Below, in pieces: positions 1 through 11,139 of a DNA stretch of 64,000 nucleotides. A program made the position numbers and the translations under genes. Source of the stretch: Areca catechu (taxonomy: Eukaryota; Streptophyta; Magnoliopsida; Arecales; Arecaceae). The DNA is taken from positions 44,812,354-44,876,353 of the forward strand of contig CM038044.1 of assembly GCA_021397845.1 (NCBI GenBank), written 5' to 3'. Below the pieces are notes generated by a model that saw only the letters and a list, made by a program, of their open reading frames with translations, did no database searches and was not told where the DNA came from. Position 1 is the stretch's first letter. Each line of letters opens with the position of its first letter.

Positions 1-358
1 AACTTCAGTTGTACTATCCACAGTTGAGGCTGAGTATATTACAGCAGGAAGTTGTTATGCTCAAATCTTGTGAATTAAGCAATAACTTAAAGATTTTGAA
101 ATCAAACTATTTAAGACACCTATAAGATGTGATAACACTAGTGCTATAAACTTAACTAAAAATCCTATTCAACACTCTAGAAGTAAGCATATTGAAATTA
201 GGCATCATTTTATTAGAAATCATATTGAAAATAATGATATTATGCTTAATTTTGTTAGTATTGAAATATAACTAGCTGACATATTGACTAAGCCTCTCCA
301 AGAAAATTGGTTCAGTATGATTAGAAGAGAACTTGGGGTCATCAACCCATTTGTTTGA
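1..358 (+). pseudogene. S1 copia RNase H C-terminus (broken)
   Basis: This is the tail of a Ty1/copia polyprotein whose body lies left of the window. The RNase H signature STVEAEYITAG is readable at about 16-51, and the terminal block LADILTKPL...ELGVINPFV ends at a stop at 356-358. RNase H would remove genomic RNA during reverse transcription in the cytoplasmic particle. In-frame stops (for example about 72 and 269) show that it is dead. The C-terminus closely matches the element ending at 63842 near the right edge, so both belong to the Sirevirus-like group. The element continues to its 3' LTR at 5881. Confidence 0.85.
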
Positions 359-830
359 AATTTTCAACTATTCATAATCTTTGACCTTTGTTTGATCAAA
401 ATTTCTTTTTAATCTTGTTCAAATTCCTTAAAATTCTTCCTATTTTGATCATTGGTCCATTTCCTTTTTTTTTGGTTTTTAGTCAAAATGTCGACACCTG
501 GAAGTGTTGACACCTGGAAGTGTCGACACTTGACTCTGTGTCATGAGTCGACACTTGAACGGTGACAAACTGACCTAAAATAGGGAAAATGGATGGTTTT
601 CTTCGATTTTCTCACTCTAGTTCGAGCCGACTCATCCCTAACCGAGCTCCATCATCCTCTTCCCTCCAATCTTGGATTCAATCGATCGATTATTTGATTG
701 GGATAGGTTTTATTTTATTTTTCACTATTCATTCTCTTATTTCCACTGTTCTTCATTCTGTTTCACTATGTTTCCACCATAGAAACCCTAGGTTTTTTCC
801 CCTCTTGCATTTCCATCTTGTATCCTTGGA
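359..830 (+). other. S1 post-pol spacer with GTCGAC-type motifs
   Basis: No credible gene is present. At 488-556 there are four spaced copies of a motif of the form GTCGACACTTGA / GTTGACACCTGG. The same motif is reiterated in the C1 LTR (9718-10145), and a relative occurs in the S2 LTR. A 108-codon ORF at 589-915 is low-complexity, and I do not treat it as a gene. Confidence 0.5.
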
Positions 831-2317
831 ATGGGGCCTAGGAAGCAAGTTGTTCAACATCCAAGACCAACCATTCAGGAGGAAAAAAGGAAAACTAAAG
901 CAAGTCATGAGCTAGTGCAACGGTTGAGCATGATATTCCTGCTAGAAACTAGTTTCTGCAGCAAATAGAATGGGATCGAAGATTATTATTGGTGATCACT
1001 GAGTAGACTTTGATTTCATAAATCAGCAGCACTTCAGGATAGGCCAGTGGCTGAGGGATGCAGGTTTGGCATCATTCTGTTCATTATCAAAGAGATTCTA
1101 CCCAAGACTGATTAGAGAGTTTTAAGGATCGATTGCTCGAGTAGTGATGGCTGGTTTGCTCAGGTCCGAGGCTGAGATGTTCCTGTATCAGCAAAGATTT
1201 TGAGCAGAGTATGGGACATTCCCATGAGAGGATCAGTTATGGATGCTCTAGTTGACAGGATCAGTAGACTCCGATGCATCTTTGAGATAGATGATCTTCT
1301 TAAGGGAGCTGTTGTTGTAGCATCGACGCTGATGCCTGAGATGAGGTTGCTGTACCATATAATTTCCCAAATCCTTCTACCGAAGACTAACCAATTCGAC
1401 TTCATCACATAGCACAAGCTTCTGGTGATGGATCTTTAGTACAGCACACTCCAGTATGCCTCCCGGTACTTATGGTATACCAATTGACCGAGGCATCGAT
1501 CAGTTAGAGATTGTGTCTACCCTACGGGATGGGTTTGACACTACTATTTAGAGCTTATGGAGTGGTCATGGATGATGAGCCCTATAGGTAGCTATTACAC
1601 ACAAACATCTATGACATCATATCACTACACTGGATGGGGTATCAGCTTGTTAAAGGCCAGTGGAGATGACACATATCTGGACAGGTCACTAACAGAGATG
1701 ATGAAGTAGTGGAGGAGGAGCGCATCTTTTTAGGTGAGGCAGGGCCATCTGAGATTCACCAAGAGACATCTGAGACACAGCCCGAGCCAGCTCCTCAGCT
1801 TGAGCCAGCACAGATAAATATCCATGGATCTTTAGACAGCCTAGAGGACAGGGTCGCTCGCATTGAAACTGAGGTGATGATCATTCGTCAGCGAGTCGAT
1901 AGGATTCATATGGAGATGAGAGAGAGCCATCGAGGACTAAGTGATGGCATATCTGCCATTTTGTCTACTTTGGCTAGACGTTCTTCAGGCAGAGCTCCTA
2001 CATCTTCAGCTCTAGCTGATTCACCTCCAGCACCACCTGCTCCAGGACCGGATTTGGTTGATGATGAGACTGACTCTGCTGAGTTTAAGTTTGATGATCT
2101 GATGACAGAGCCAACGCTAGAGGTAGCAGCTGACCTTCCTAGGAGTCCTATTCCTAACCCATTTAAATCATCTTTTCAGACTCCGATCCTATCATCCTCA
2201 CCTTCCAGATCTGATACACATCCTACTTTCATTCATGCACCTACTCTTGTTATACCACATGGTGCGGGCACCAGACTCAGAAGAAGACTTCAGGGCTCCA
2301 TCTGGATCTCTGATTGA
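831..2317 (+). pseudogene. S1 extra ORF in the env position, decayed
   Basis: Downstream of pol, where Sirevirus-type elements often keep an additional (env-like) ORF, there is a decayed coding region. It seems to start at 831 (MGPRKQVVQHPRP). A frame-shifted block at about 1009-1120 reads QQHFRIGQWLRDAGLASF, and 1330-1410 reads MRLLYHIISQILLPK. These resemble the plant transposon-associated domain found in such extra ORFs. The last 202 codons (1709-2317) are open. They are acidic, with a predicted coiled coil (about residues 40-80, heptad-like LEDRVARIETEVMIIRQRV) followed by a Ser/Pro-rich tail. Several stops and at least two frameshifts break the full-length reading. Function is unknown, and the assignment rests on position and weak similarity. 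Confidence 0.5.
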
Positions 2318-2473
2318 CCTTGCCCGAAGAATTAGGGTTTTCTAGTTTTGTAATAAGGGTTGACTTGGTCAACTCAATTTTAGTCTTGAGTCTGTATTTC
2401 CCTGCAATTTAAATTTTGTTAAGTCATGTTGACTCAGTACAAGTCATAGTAGTGGTCTAGGTCTTCTCCAGGT

Positions 2474-3996
2474 TGGTGCCACTTTTTTGTCAGTCAAGTC
2501 AAGGTCCAGGGTGCCACATTTTTTCTCCCAGGCCCAAGCAAGTGGGCGCCACACTCCCAGCCACACGCCAGAGTCCAGGAGGCGCCACATCTCCATCCAG
2601 TGTCTTTGGTCCCTACACCACAAGAAGTAAGTTCCTTTTTTTTCTTGTACCACTTGGAAGAGAAATCCATCAAGATACCTCAATCCAAGGAGGAGCCAAT
2701 TTCTTTCCAGATAAACCCAAGCCAGGATGGCAAGAATTTTTCTTGAAGAGAGGATCAAGGAGGTGCCCCATAATGTTCCATAAAAATCCAAGTTATAAAA
2801 GAGAAGAGAGCATGTCTTGGGGAGGAATTCAAGGAGGTTCCCAAAAGTTTCCAAAAGTGCCAAAGCCATGAAAGGAAGAAGCCTACACTTGTGGAGCAAG
2901 ACTAGGAGGTGTCCAAATGAGCCAAACCATGAAGGAAAAATCCTTGATTCATGGAGAGATACTAGGAGACACCCCCATAACTTGCCATTTGGAGCTGATT
3001 TTCAAGTTTTCTTGGAGTTTTTGGGCTGCCCACTCATGGAAGGAGTCTTGGGAAGAGAATTTGATGCCTAAAGTGCGGGTTAGTCCTATTAGTCCCACAT
3101 GGGAAATATATAAAATTTTATTTCTTTGTTATGTCTATATATTCAACTCTATGTAACTCTTGAATTTAATGATGAATGAAATCAATTTCTGTGTGAGCAA
3201 CTTTGTGTTTCTCTCTTCCGTACTTGTATTCAGGTGTTGAGCTCCATGAGGGAGTAAATCCGGGTTCCCTAGGAACCTTGAGGAGGTGTGAGATCTCCAA
3301 CCCCAAAATCCTACCAAAACCCTAGGTTAGCCACTTCAATTCCAAACCCTAGCTGCCCATCATCTTCTTCATTCCACCAATCATCCAAACCCTAATCTAC
3401 CTCATCATCTCATGGCCCCTCTCTTCCAAGTAGAGGTCGACCACCAGCATCCAGGTCCAGATCGATTACTTCGAATACAGAGCAAATCCTAGAGGAAGTC
3501 AGATCAGCATCCAGGAGAATCAGGATTTCAGCAACATCAATTTTCAAGTTCTTCTTATCTAGTAAATCCTTTCTTTGAGTATCTGGTTCCTTAACTTGTT
3601 CTTCTTTCCCAGATCCTGAGTTCAGGAGAAGCCAACTCTGCCAAAGGACCAGTATTGGAGGATCCATTGTGAAGATATCCGATTCCGAGGATCCAACAAT
3701 CTGCTCAAGAGAGTCCTTCCACCAAACTCTGTGAAGATCACTGCCTGGTACATAACCCTTCCCTTCTCTTTAGTTCTGTCCTGTTGAAAGTTCAGAGCGA
3801 AACCCTAGGTCTGGGAGTTTCTCAACCCCCAGTGATCCTTTACTTCTGAACTACTCTGATAATCTAGTTTCTTTGAATTGTGCTTTCAATTATTATATAG
3901 TTTCTTTCAATTTAGTTTAACTTTCCTTTGAGTCAAAGCCGACTTCTGAAAATATAAAAAAAAAATTAGTCTTAATTTACTTCCGCATCGCATCAT
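2474..3996 (+). mobile_element. probable solo LTR inside S1, related to the D/E LTR families
   Basis: The stretch begins TGGTGCCAC and ends TTCCGCATCGCATCA, like the D and E LTRs (TGGTG... to ...GCATCA). Its last 170 bases follow the D pattern: 'gggagtttctcaa', AT-rich sequence, then CGCATCA. A TATA-like TATATAAA lies near 3109. It interrupts the S1 post-pol region. I could not find a clean target duplication, so both ends are approximate. Confidence 0.45.
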
Positions 3997-5029
3997 CTCT
4001 TTTGTTCTGCATCACATCAGCTTTTGATACTCCTATCATTCATTCTCCATCTTTGCATACATCCTCTATTATTAGGGAACTAGGATTCTATACCCCTGGT
4101 TTCCATTGCCTTGACTTAGGACCCATCTTTGATCATACCCCCTTCATCTATTCTTGATACTGCCATTCTAGTCAGTGCAGTTCCTGCTGCTAATATAGCT
4201 TCTACCTCTTTCGCACCAACTAAAGGCAGGACTTATGTTAGACATAGAGGACGAGGATGTCGTGGCATGTCGAGACCGACCAGGACCCATCTTGCGATCT
4301 TCGATCCATATGGCCTTGATCTCATTCTTCTACTGATATTACACCGATTGAGATTGGATCCTCGGATGATGAGGAATCTGCTTAGGATAGTCTTTATGCT
4401 TAGATAGCTTATATTTCATCACTCTTGTATGCTTTTTATGTTTGCTTACTATCTTCTATCTTTACTTGTATCAATGTATGAATTGTATTTCAATGAATGA
4501 ATAGAATTTTTACATCAATACTTTGCCTTTAGATGTTATCTCTTTTTATAATTGCTAAATTTCTGTGATGATTTCATCTTTCCCTCTGCTCTAACCTTTT
4601 TTATGTTGACGAAAAGGGAGAGAATTAAGTGAGTAATATGAGAGAGAAAATTGAATGTAATAAGCAAAAGAGAGAGATTTGTATAAGAGTTAGCAATGAG
4701 AGAAAATTGAATGTAAAAAAAAAAGAAAGAAAAGTGCAATGAGTGAGGGAGAGTAATCCTTCCTTTGCTATTTTGTGTAAATTAGTTTGCTCAAATCCTT
4801 AATTTCAGCTTTTCATTTATGAAAACTCATTGAAAATCAATTTTTTGAATCATCTTTTGAGGGGGAGTATTTTTTACTCTTCAATTTTTTATTCAAAAAT
4901 TTCTTTTTGATTATATTCACTATTGTTCTATGATGAATTTCTTATCTTAAAGCATGGTTTATCTCTGATACTCATGTAGAGTATCATGATACATGAAATT
5001 ATTTTTAGCTCTGATACTCTTATGGTTCC
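3997..5029 (+). other. S1 3' internal region with polypurine tracts
   Basis: A 92-codon frame at 4129-4407 has a basic RHRGRGCRG stretch and may be the C-terminus of the S1 extra ORF, but this is uncertain. Beyond it the sequence is AT-rich and non-coding. Two polypurine tracts, aaaagggagagaa (4612-4624) and gagggggag (4859-4867), resemble the repeated polypurine tracts that precede the 3' LTR in Sirevirus-like elements. Confidence 0.5.
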
Positions 5030-5881
5030 AATTCAATTTGAATGAGTTTTTAGACCTTGAGGCCTTGGGATGGTATTTAAGTGGTTCAAATTAAATTGGA
5101 ACACAAGAGGATAAGAAGAGAATAAGAAAAAGAAAGAGAAGCAAGTGCATTCACTACCATTCTTTGAGAGCAACTACCTTTAAGCAAAAAGAAGTCTCTA
5201 AGCATTCAAAGATATCAAGAAGCATTCAAGTCCAACACTTTTGAGCATTGATTGAGGCTTCATCAAGTTCAAGACAAGTAACTTCTCCAAGCTTCAAAGA
5301 GATATCAGCTTTATATTAGAAAGCTTTTCTTGTTTACTTTACTTTATCTCATATCTTAGTTGTAAAGGTTTTTGGTGAGCCTAAGAACAAAACCAAAGAG
5401 ATTTTTGGTTAGCCTAGTTGAAAACCAAGGAGGTTATTGGTTAGCCTATTTAAAAACCAAGGAAGTTTTTGGTAAGCCTAGTTGAAAACCAAGGAGGTTA
5501 TTGGTTAGCCTTTGAAAATCGAGAGGTTTCTTTTGGTGAGCCTTGTAAAAACCAAAAGGGGTTTTGATTAGTGAGCCCGAAAAACTAATCAGCTATAATT
5601 ATGGGAGATAATAGTGAATTTCCAAGTGGACCTTGGGGAGTGGATATAGGTGCATTGGAAAGCACCGAACCACTATACTTGGCTTGTATTTGTGATTGTC
5701 TCTAGCTTTCTTTTCTTGCTCTTATAATTGTTGCATTTATATTTTCGCTACATACTCTTCAAGGGCATACTATTTCACCTCGTACTAGTACTTGATTTAA
5801 TATTTGTATTGGCACATATTCTTGCAAGTAATTTTTAGAAATCCAATTCACCCCCCCTCTTAGGTTGCTTACTGGGTAACA
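5030..5881 (+). mobile_element. S1 3' LTR (3' part; start not resolved)
   Basis: The right end reads aattcacccccc...gggtaaca, the same ending as the LTRs of C1 and S2, and stops at CA 5880-5881. Minus-strand RT sequence of C1 follows at once, so S1 is inserted in C1. A TATA-like ggtatttaag is near 5072. I could not find the usual TGTTGG... start, so the 5' part of this LTR is deleted or highly diverged. Confidence 0.65.
5371..5591 (+). promoter_or_regulatory. hairpin array in S1 LTR (R/U5)
   Basis: Seven head-to-tail units of about 30-40 bases each have the form stem - agCC...AAAA loop - stem. Most stems are TTGGT/ACCAA types. Unit 6 pairs CTTTTGGT (5530-5537) with ACCAAAAG (5551-5558). Unit 7 pairs TGATTAGT (5565-5572) with ACTAATCA (5584-5591) around a similar loop, so the two arms changed together. 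It lies downstream of the presumed TATA, in the transcribed leader. Confidence 0.6.
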
Positions 5882-7787
5882 TCCATAAAACATGCAAATG
5901 CTAATAATAGTCTAATTGCCTCAAGTCTAGCAACAGGAGCAAAGATTTCATCAAAATCAATCTCTTCCTCCTGATTATAGCCTTTGACAACTAGCCTAGC
6001 TTTATTCATGGTGACTATTCCATTTTTATCAAGCTTATTTTTGAAAATCTATTTTGTACCAATTATTGAAACATTAGTAGGTATTTCAATTAAAGTCCAA
6101 ACATTATTTATTTTGAAGCGATTTAGTTCATCTTGCAAAGCATTTATCTAATTATGATCATTTTCAGCTTCTTCAATAGATTTAGGCTCTATTTGAGAAA
6201 CAAAAGCTAAGTAATCATATACATTTCTTAAAGAGGAACGAGTACTTATCCCTTTCAATGGATCACCAATTATAAGTTCTTTAGGATGTCTATAAGTATA
6301 CCTCCATTTTTTGGTAATGGCTTGGGTGTTGATGATGCTTCAACTCCTTGTACTTGTTCTCTTTCATTATTTTGATTTTCATCTTGTTTTTTGGAAGGCT
6401 CTTCATTGATGCTCAGCTTTTCAATAATTTGAATACCTGTTTTATCATCAACAACATCTTCTTTTCCAGAAGGTTTTTGATCAGTCTCATCAAAAACAAC
6501 TTGGATGGATTCTTGAACAAGAAGTGTTCTTCTATTGAAGACCCTGTATGCCTTGCTAGATGTAGAGTAACCTAAAAAGATACCCTCATCTGACTTGGCA
6601 TCAAATTTACTTAGATTATCCTTACCATTATTTAAAGCTGAAACAACAGCATCCAAAAATATAAAAATACTTAATTGATGGTTTCCTTCTTTTCCAAAGC
6701 TCATAAGGTGTTTTTTTTAAAATAGGCAGGATTAAAACATGATTTAAAATATAGCAAGTGGTATTTATCGCTTTTGCCCAAAAATATCTAGGCAAATCAT
6801 TTTTGCAAAGCATGGTACATGCCATTTCTTCAAGAGTTCTATTTTTTTTTCTATCACCCCATTTTGTTGAGGTGTGTAGAAAAGTTGTGATGAACACCAT
6901 TTTTGCTACAAAACTTTTTAAAATCATGATTTTTGGATTTTGTACCATGATCACTTCGTAAAGAAATAATTGAAACACCTTTTTCATTTGAAACTCTCTT
7001 GTGAAATTTAATGAATGCAGAAAAAGTTTCATCTTTATGAGCTAAAAACATGACCCATGTAAAAGGTGAGAAGTCATCCACAATAACTAGACCATACTTC
7101 TTACCTTCCAAACTAGTTGTTCTAGTAGGTCTAAAAAGGTCCATATGAAGTAATTTTAGAGGTCTAGATGTAGAGACAACTCCCTTAGGTTTGAAAGAAG
7201 ATTTAGTTTATTTTCCAAGTTGGCAAGCACTACAAATTTTGTCCTTTTCAAATTAAGTTTTGGCAAATCTTTTATAAGATTCTTTTTATTAAGTTTTGAA
7301 AGCAAATGCATACTTGCATGTCCTTGTCTACGATGCCAAAGCCAACTAGTTTCATTGATCTTGGCTTTCATTGCTACTAGGCATTGACCATTTTGCACTG
7401 GTAGATCATCAAGATCAACTATGTAAATGTTGCCATGCCTATGACCAATAAACTTGATGCCATTTTCATCAAGACTAGTTACAATGTACATAGAAGATTC
7501 AAAAATAATTTTAAAATCTTTGTCACAAAATTGACTAATACTAAGTAAGTTATGCTTTAAACCATCAACAAGAAGAACTTTATCTATAAAAGTGGAGGAG
7601 GTGATATGGACTTTACCGATACCAATGATTTTGCCCTTTCCATTATCACCGAAGGTTATATTTCCACCATTTGATACTCAAGAGATGAGAATTGCTCCAC
7701 ATCTCCAATCATGTGCCTTGAGCAACCGCTGTCGAGGTACCGTAATATTCTTTTATTGGTTTCAAGATACACCTCATCATTGTTAGC
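5882..7787 (-). pseudogene. C1 pol: protease remnant, integrase, start of RT
   Basis: The polyprotein is read on the minus strand. At 7491-7156 there is a GAG-pre-integrase block with the zinc-binding core (LWHRRQGHASMHLLSKLNKK). At 7144-6628 there is the integrase core (MDLFRPTRTTSLEGKKYG, VIVDDFS...TW, SDHGTKS). At 6704-6270 lies the linker after integrase (FDAKSDEGIFLGYSTSSKAYRVFN). From about 6110 down to 5882 RT begins and stops abruptly where S1 is inserted. Several frameshifts and stops separate these blocks. Integrase would join cDNA to host DNA in the nucleus. The closest relative in the window is S2. Confidence 0.85.
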
Positions 7788-7814
7788 CATCAAGCAGAAA
7801 TTTGTGACTTCTTG

Positions 7815-8833
7815 CTACTCTTCATCGAAACTCGAGTCCTCACTCTTGCTCCAAGTTGCCATCATCACTTTCTTTCTTAATTTCTTTCTACTCTTCTTCA
7901 ACAAGGGGCAGTCCATCTTGAAGTGGTTGAGTTTCTTACACTCGAAGCTAATGAGTTGCTCCCTTTCCTTCTCTTTTTCTCTCTTTGCTAGGCTCTCCCT
8001 TTTGAGGCTTCTTTTTGAAATCATACTTTTTCTTTCTCATGAACCTCTTGAACTTTCTTGAGATGAGAGCCATTTCATCTTCATCATCTTTCTCATCAGA
8101 ATCATCAGTTGAATCATCCTTGGTTATGGACTTAAATGCTATGGTCTTCTTCTTTTTATCATTGTCCGCAACCTGTTGTTTTAGTGATAGCTCATATGTT
8201 ATGAGAGATCCTAGAAGCTGCTCAAGAGGTAGAGTGTTGACATCCTTAGCTTCTTCAATTGTTGTCACCTTTGGATCCCATGATGAAGGAAATAACCTGA
8301 GAATTTTATTCACCAATTCAACTTTAGAAATAACTTTACCTAAGCTTCTCATGCCATTCATAATGTTAGTGAATCTAGTGTACATTTCACTAATAGATTC
8401 AAATGGTTCCATTCTAAATATTTCATATGTATGAATGAGCATGTTAACTTTGGTAGTTTTTACTTGATGAGTACCCTCATGGATAACTTCAAGTGTGTCC
8501 CATATTTTTTTTGGTAGAGAGACAATTTAAAATTCTATTGAATTCACTTAGATCTAATATACAAAATAATAAGTTCATAGCCTTGGTATTAAGCTCAACT
8601 TGCTTAATGTCATTCTCATCCCAATCATCTTCCAATTTGGGAGTAGGAATGCCATTAATCAAGATGGTAGGCTGATGAGGACCTTTAACAATAGTCCTCC
8701 AAATATTATAATTAATGGCTTGAATGTAAATGCACATGCGAATCTTCCAATATGTATAATTTGTGCCATTGAATAGTGGGGGACGGTTTGAGGGTTGACC
8801 CTCAATAATTCCAACACCTATTTAGGCTGCCAT
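7815..8833 (-). pseudogene. C1 gag
   Basis: Gag starts at ATG 8833-8831, about 45 bases inside the primer binding site, but the fourth codon is already a stop. N-terminal block: FNGTNYTYWKIRM...IYIQAINYNIW (8790-8690). The central UBN2-type capsid block at 8442-8200 reads FESISEMYTRFTNIMNGMRS...LRLFPSSWDPKVTTIEEAKD. The C-terminal part is Lys-rich with a single degenerate zinc knuckle (CKKLNHFKMDCP, about 7945-7910). Gag would form the virus-like particle and bind genomic RNA. The stops and frame changes make it non-functional. Confidence 0.85.
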
Positions 8834-8878
8834 TAGAAATTTGACTTAAGATCGTTAGACCTACATGCTGAGTACCAA

Positions 8879-8890
8879 GCTCTGATACCA
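8879..8890 (-). other. C1 primer binding site
   Basis: The minus strand reads TGGTATCAGAGC, the standard initiator-methionine tRNA primer site of plant LTR elements, two bases inside the LTR end. It fixes the LTR boundary at 8893 and the orientation of C1. Confidence 0.9.
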
Positions 8891-8892
8891 CT

Positions 8893-10434
8893 TGTTGCCC
8901 AGCGTAGCAACCCAAGAGGGGAGGTGAATTGGATTTCTTTAAAAATTTAAAGCAAATATGTGCTATACTTTAAAGTATTTTTGAAGCAATGCAAGTGAGC
9001 ATACAATGAATAAGATGCAATGCAATGAATATAAGCAGCTAATGCAAGAGAGCAAAGAACACACACACAAACACAAAGTTTTATAGTAGTTCGGTGCACA
9101 CCAAGCACCTACATCCACTTCCCAAGCTATCCCTTAGAAATTTTACTATAATTAACCTATATTACAGCCAACTTATTTTCAAGGGCTCACAAGTCAAACC
9201 CAAAGTTGGTTTTCTCACTTAGGCTCACCAACAACCTTTACTCAAGCCAACCTAGGCTTGGATTCTAATTCATGGCTTGGAAAGGCCTAACACCTAGTTT
9301 CAAACACCCTTAAAACTAGTCATAAAAGATAAATTCAGAAGTACAAGAATAAAGTACAAAAAAAACTCTCTATAAAGTAGAAAGTAGAAGCTTTGAGGCT
9401 CTTGATGATTTCTTGACTTGTCTTCTCTTTGGAATCACTTCAAAGACCACTTTTGGAATGTTGATTTGAAGGCTTGGAAGCTTTTTTAGTGGGAATCTTC
9501 TCTTTTGCTCTATTTTTGACTTTGGAAGTGAAGTTCTCAAAGGTAAGTCTTGTCTTTTATGAGTTAGTTATTCTTGAATGAGTTTGGTAAGACTTAAATA
9601 CTTCAAAAACATCCAAAAAATGGTTTATGATGGTTGGTGGAGCAAAACTAGCCATTTGGTGCTTGTAGGATTCAAATCTGACTCTCAAAAATTATAGCCA
9701 TTATTGCTGTCAGAACCCGTGAATCGATACTTGAGTTTGTTCATGAGTCGATATTTGAGTCTTCATGAGTCGACACCTAGATCTGCATGAGTCGACTCAA
9801 GGTATAAATCTTGAAAAAACTGAGTTCTGTTCCATTTTTGTTCTCGAGCTATGAGTCAACCTCTGGAGTCAACACTTGACTTCTATGAGTCGACACTTGA
9901 GTCTTCTGAGTCGATACTTGATAAAAAATATCTCAAAATGGCATACTGTATCATTATTTTTCTCAGGCCATGAGTCGATACTTGGTTTTTATGAGTTGAC
10001 ACTTGACTTCTTTGTGAGTCGACACTTGACTTCTTTGTGAGTCGATACTTGACTTCTATAAGTCGACTCAAGGCATGCCAAAGAGATTTATGCATGCCAG
10101 TCCTTCTGAAGTGTCGATACCTCATGATCATGAGTCGACACTTGGTATGGCCACTTAAAAACTCGATGCCAAGCTTCAAGATTCAAAGTGTTCTTCAACA
10201 AAACTTCAATATCTTCTTCATAAAGCCCAGATTGACCCATTTTAAGGATTTTCAAGGTGAGAAGACTTCTTATACACTGAAATTCACTTAGCTTCAAAAT
10301 TAATGAGTTTGATACCTTTGTATGGAAAATTTGATGCACCTGTATCCTGAAACTCACAACTATAATTGAAACATTAGTATAAAATATATACTCAACATTT
10401 TGTTAGTCATCAAAATCAAGGACTAAAGCCAACA
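8893..10434 (-). repeat. C1 5' LTR (1,542 bp)
   Basis: On the plus strand it runs from TGTTGCCCAGCG to GGACTAAAGCCAACA, giving TG...CA ends. In element orientation it starts TGTTGGCTTTAGTCC and ends beside the primer site. A TATA-like TATTTAAG on the minus strand near 9598-9591 would start transcription. The U3 part carries the GTCGAC-type motif array, and the leader part has at least one loop-conserved hairpin (GTTGGT/ACCAAC, 9205-9232). Confidence 0.85.
9718..10145 (-). repeat. U3 motif array, consensus ATGAGTCGACACTTGA
   Basis: About 15 imperfect copies of a 12-16 bp motif (plus-strand consensus ATGAGTCGACACTTGA; variants GTCGATACTTGA and GTCGACTCAAGG) occur in 430 bp. Spacing is irregular, so it is not a simple tandem repeat. 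It lies upstream of the TATA-like site in LTR sense, the position of enhancer repeats in other plant copia LTRs. The regulatory role is inferred. Confidence 0.6.
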
Positions 10435-10439
10435 AGAGT

Positions 10440-11139
10440 TAACCATCAACTCTGAATAATGCATCCAAATATGTCTCAACCTGCTAAATCTTGTGACTTC
10501 TCACAAGAATTGCCCTAAACAAGGTCTTGCTAAATTAAAAAATATTAAAGCATTTTCTCCAACACCTTGGAATGGTCAATCCCATCTTGACTCATCACTA
10601 ACTTAACAAGTACTTGACTATACCCAATAACCTTCTGTTACTAGATTAGATCTAGGTAATCTGGCACCTAAGTATAATGAGTTGCTTGTAAGTCACTATA
10701 ATGATATCAGGTTAGAGGAATACTTATAGCCATATTCTTCTATAAGATACTTTCGATAATAGAGTACTCAATAGAGTTGGTCATGTTCGGTGCAATGTAC
10801 ATCTATACTCACCTGCATGCCATGCCAGTATCTTCACACTCCTTGGTTATGAGGATAACCAACCCATATAACATAAATGACCTATGTTTGATAAACATTG
10901 TTATCCTAGGTAACAATGCATTATTTGATTATAAATATATTTAAGAACTACTCGATAAATCTTTCTTTTTTAAATTGAAGTAGTTCTAAGGACTTCATCT
11001 CAAAAGAGTCCAAAGGAAGATACAAAAAGAGATGAACTACTAAAAATAACTTTTATTTCATTAATGATTCATGTACAAATTATAAAGAGTTCAACCATCT
11101 ACAATCTAAATGATTGGCTATGGGATACATTTCCTAACA
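10440..11139 (-). repeat. T1 3' LTR, partial
   Basis: The right end ...ggatacatttcctaaca is followed by ACTCCCACTT, whose complement AAGTGGGAGT is the polypurine tract before the LTR. It aligns with 53095-53787 throughout. The left end is cut by C1, and the remainder lies off the window. No gene is present. Confidence 0.8.

Larger units (their letters stand above)
5882..10434 (-). mobile_element. C1: Sirevirus-like copia element, 3' part displaced
   Basis: Reading leftward from 10434 the order is 5' LTR (10434-8893), primer binding site, gag, protease, integrase and the beginning of RT. S1 cuts the RT at 5882, and the rest lies beyond the left edge. Its right end is followed by T1 LTR sequence, so C1 sits in the T1 3' LTR. 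The likely target duplication is AGAGT at 10435-10439; its partner is out of the window. Confidence 0.85.

Noticed and set aside
589..915. 108-codon ORF after S1 pol
   Set aside because: Low-complexity Ser/Phe/His-rich sequence without conserved motifs; the better candidate frame starts inside it at 831.
1160..1417. Overlapping open frames on both strands
   Set aside because: The plus frame holds the transposon-associated block MRLLYHIISQILLPK, so the minus frame is its shadow.
8879..8890. tRNA-like words (TGGTATCAGAGC and its complement at several sites)
   Set aside because: These are retrotransposon primer binding sites, not tRNA genes; no cloverleaf surrounds them.
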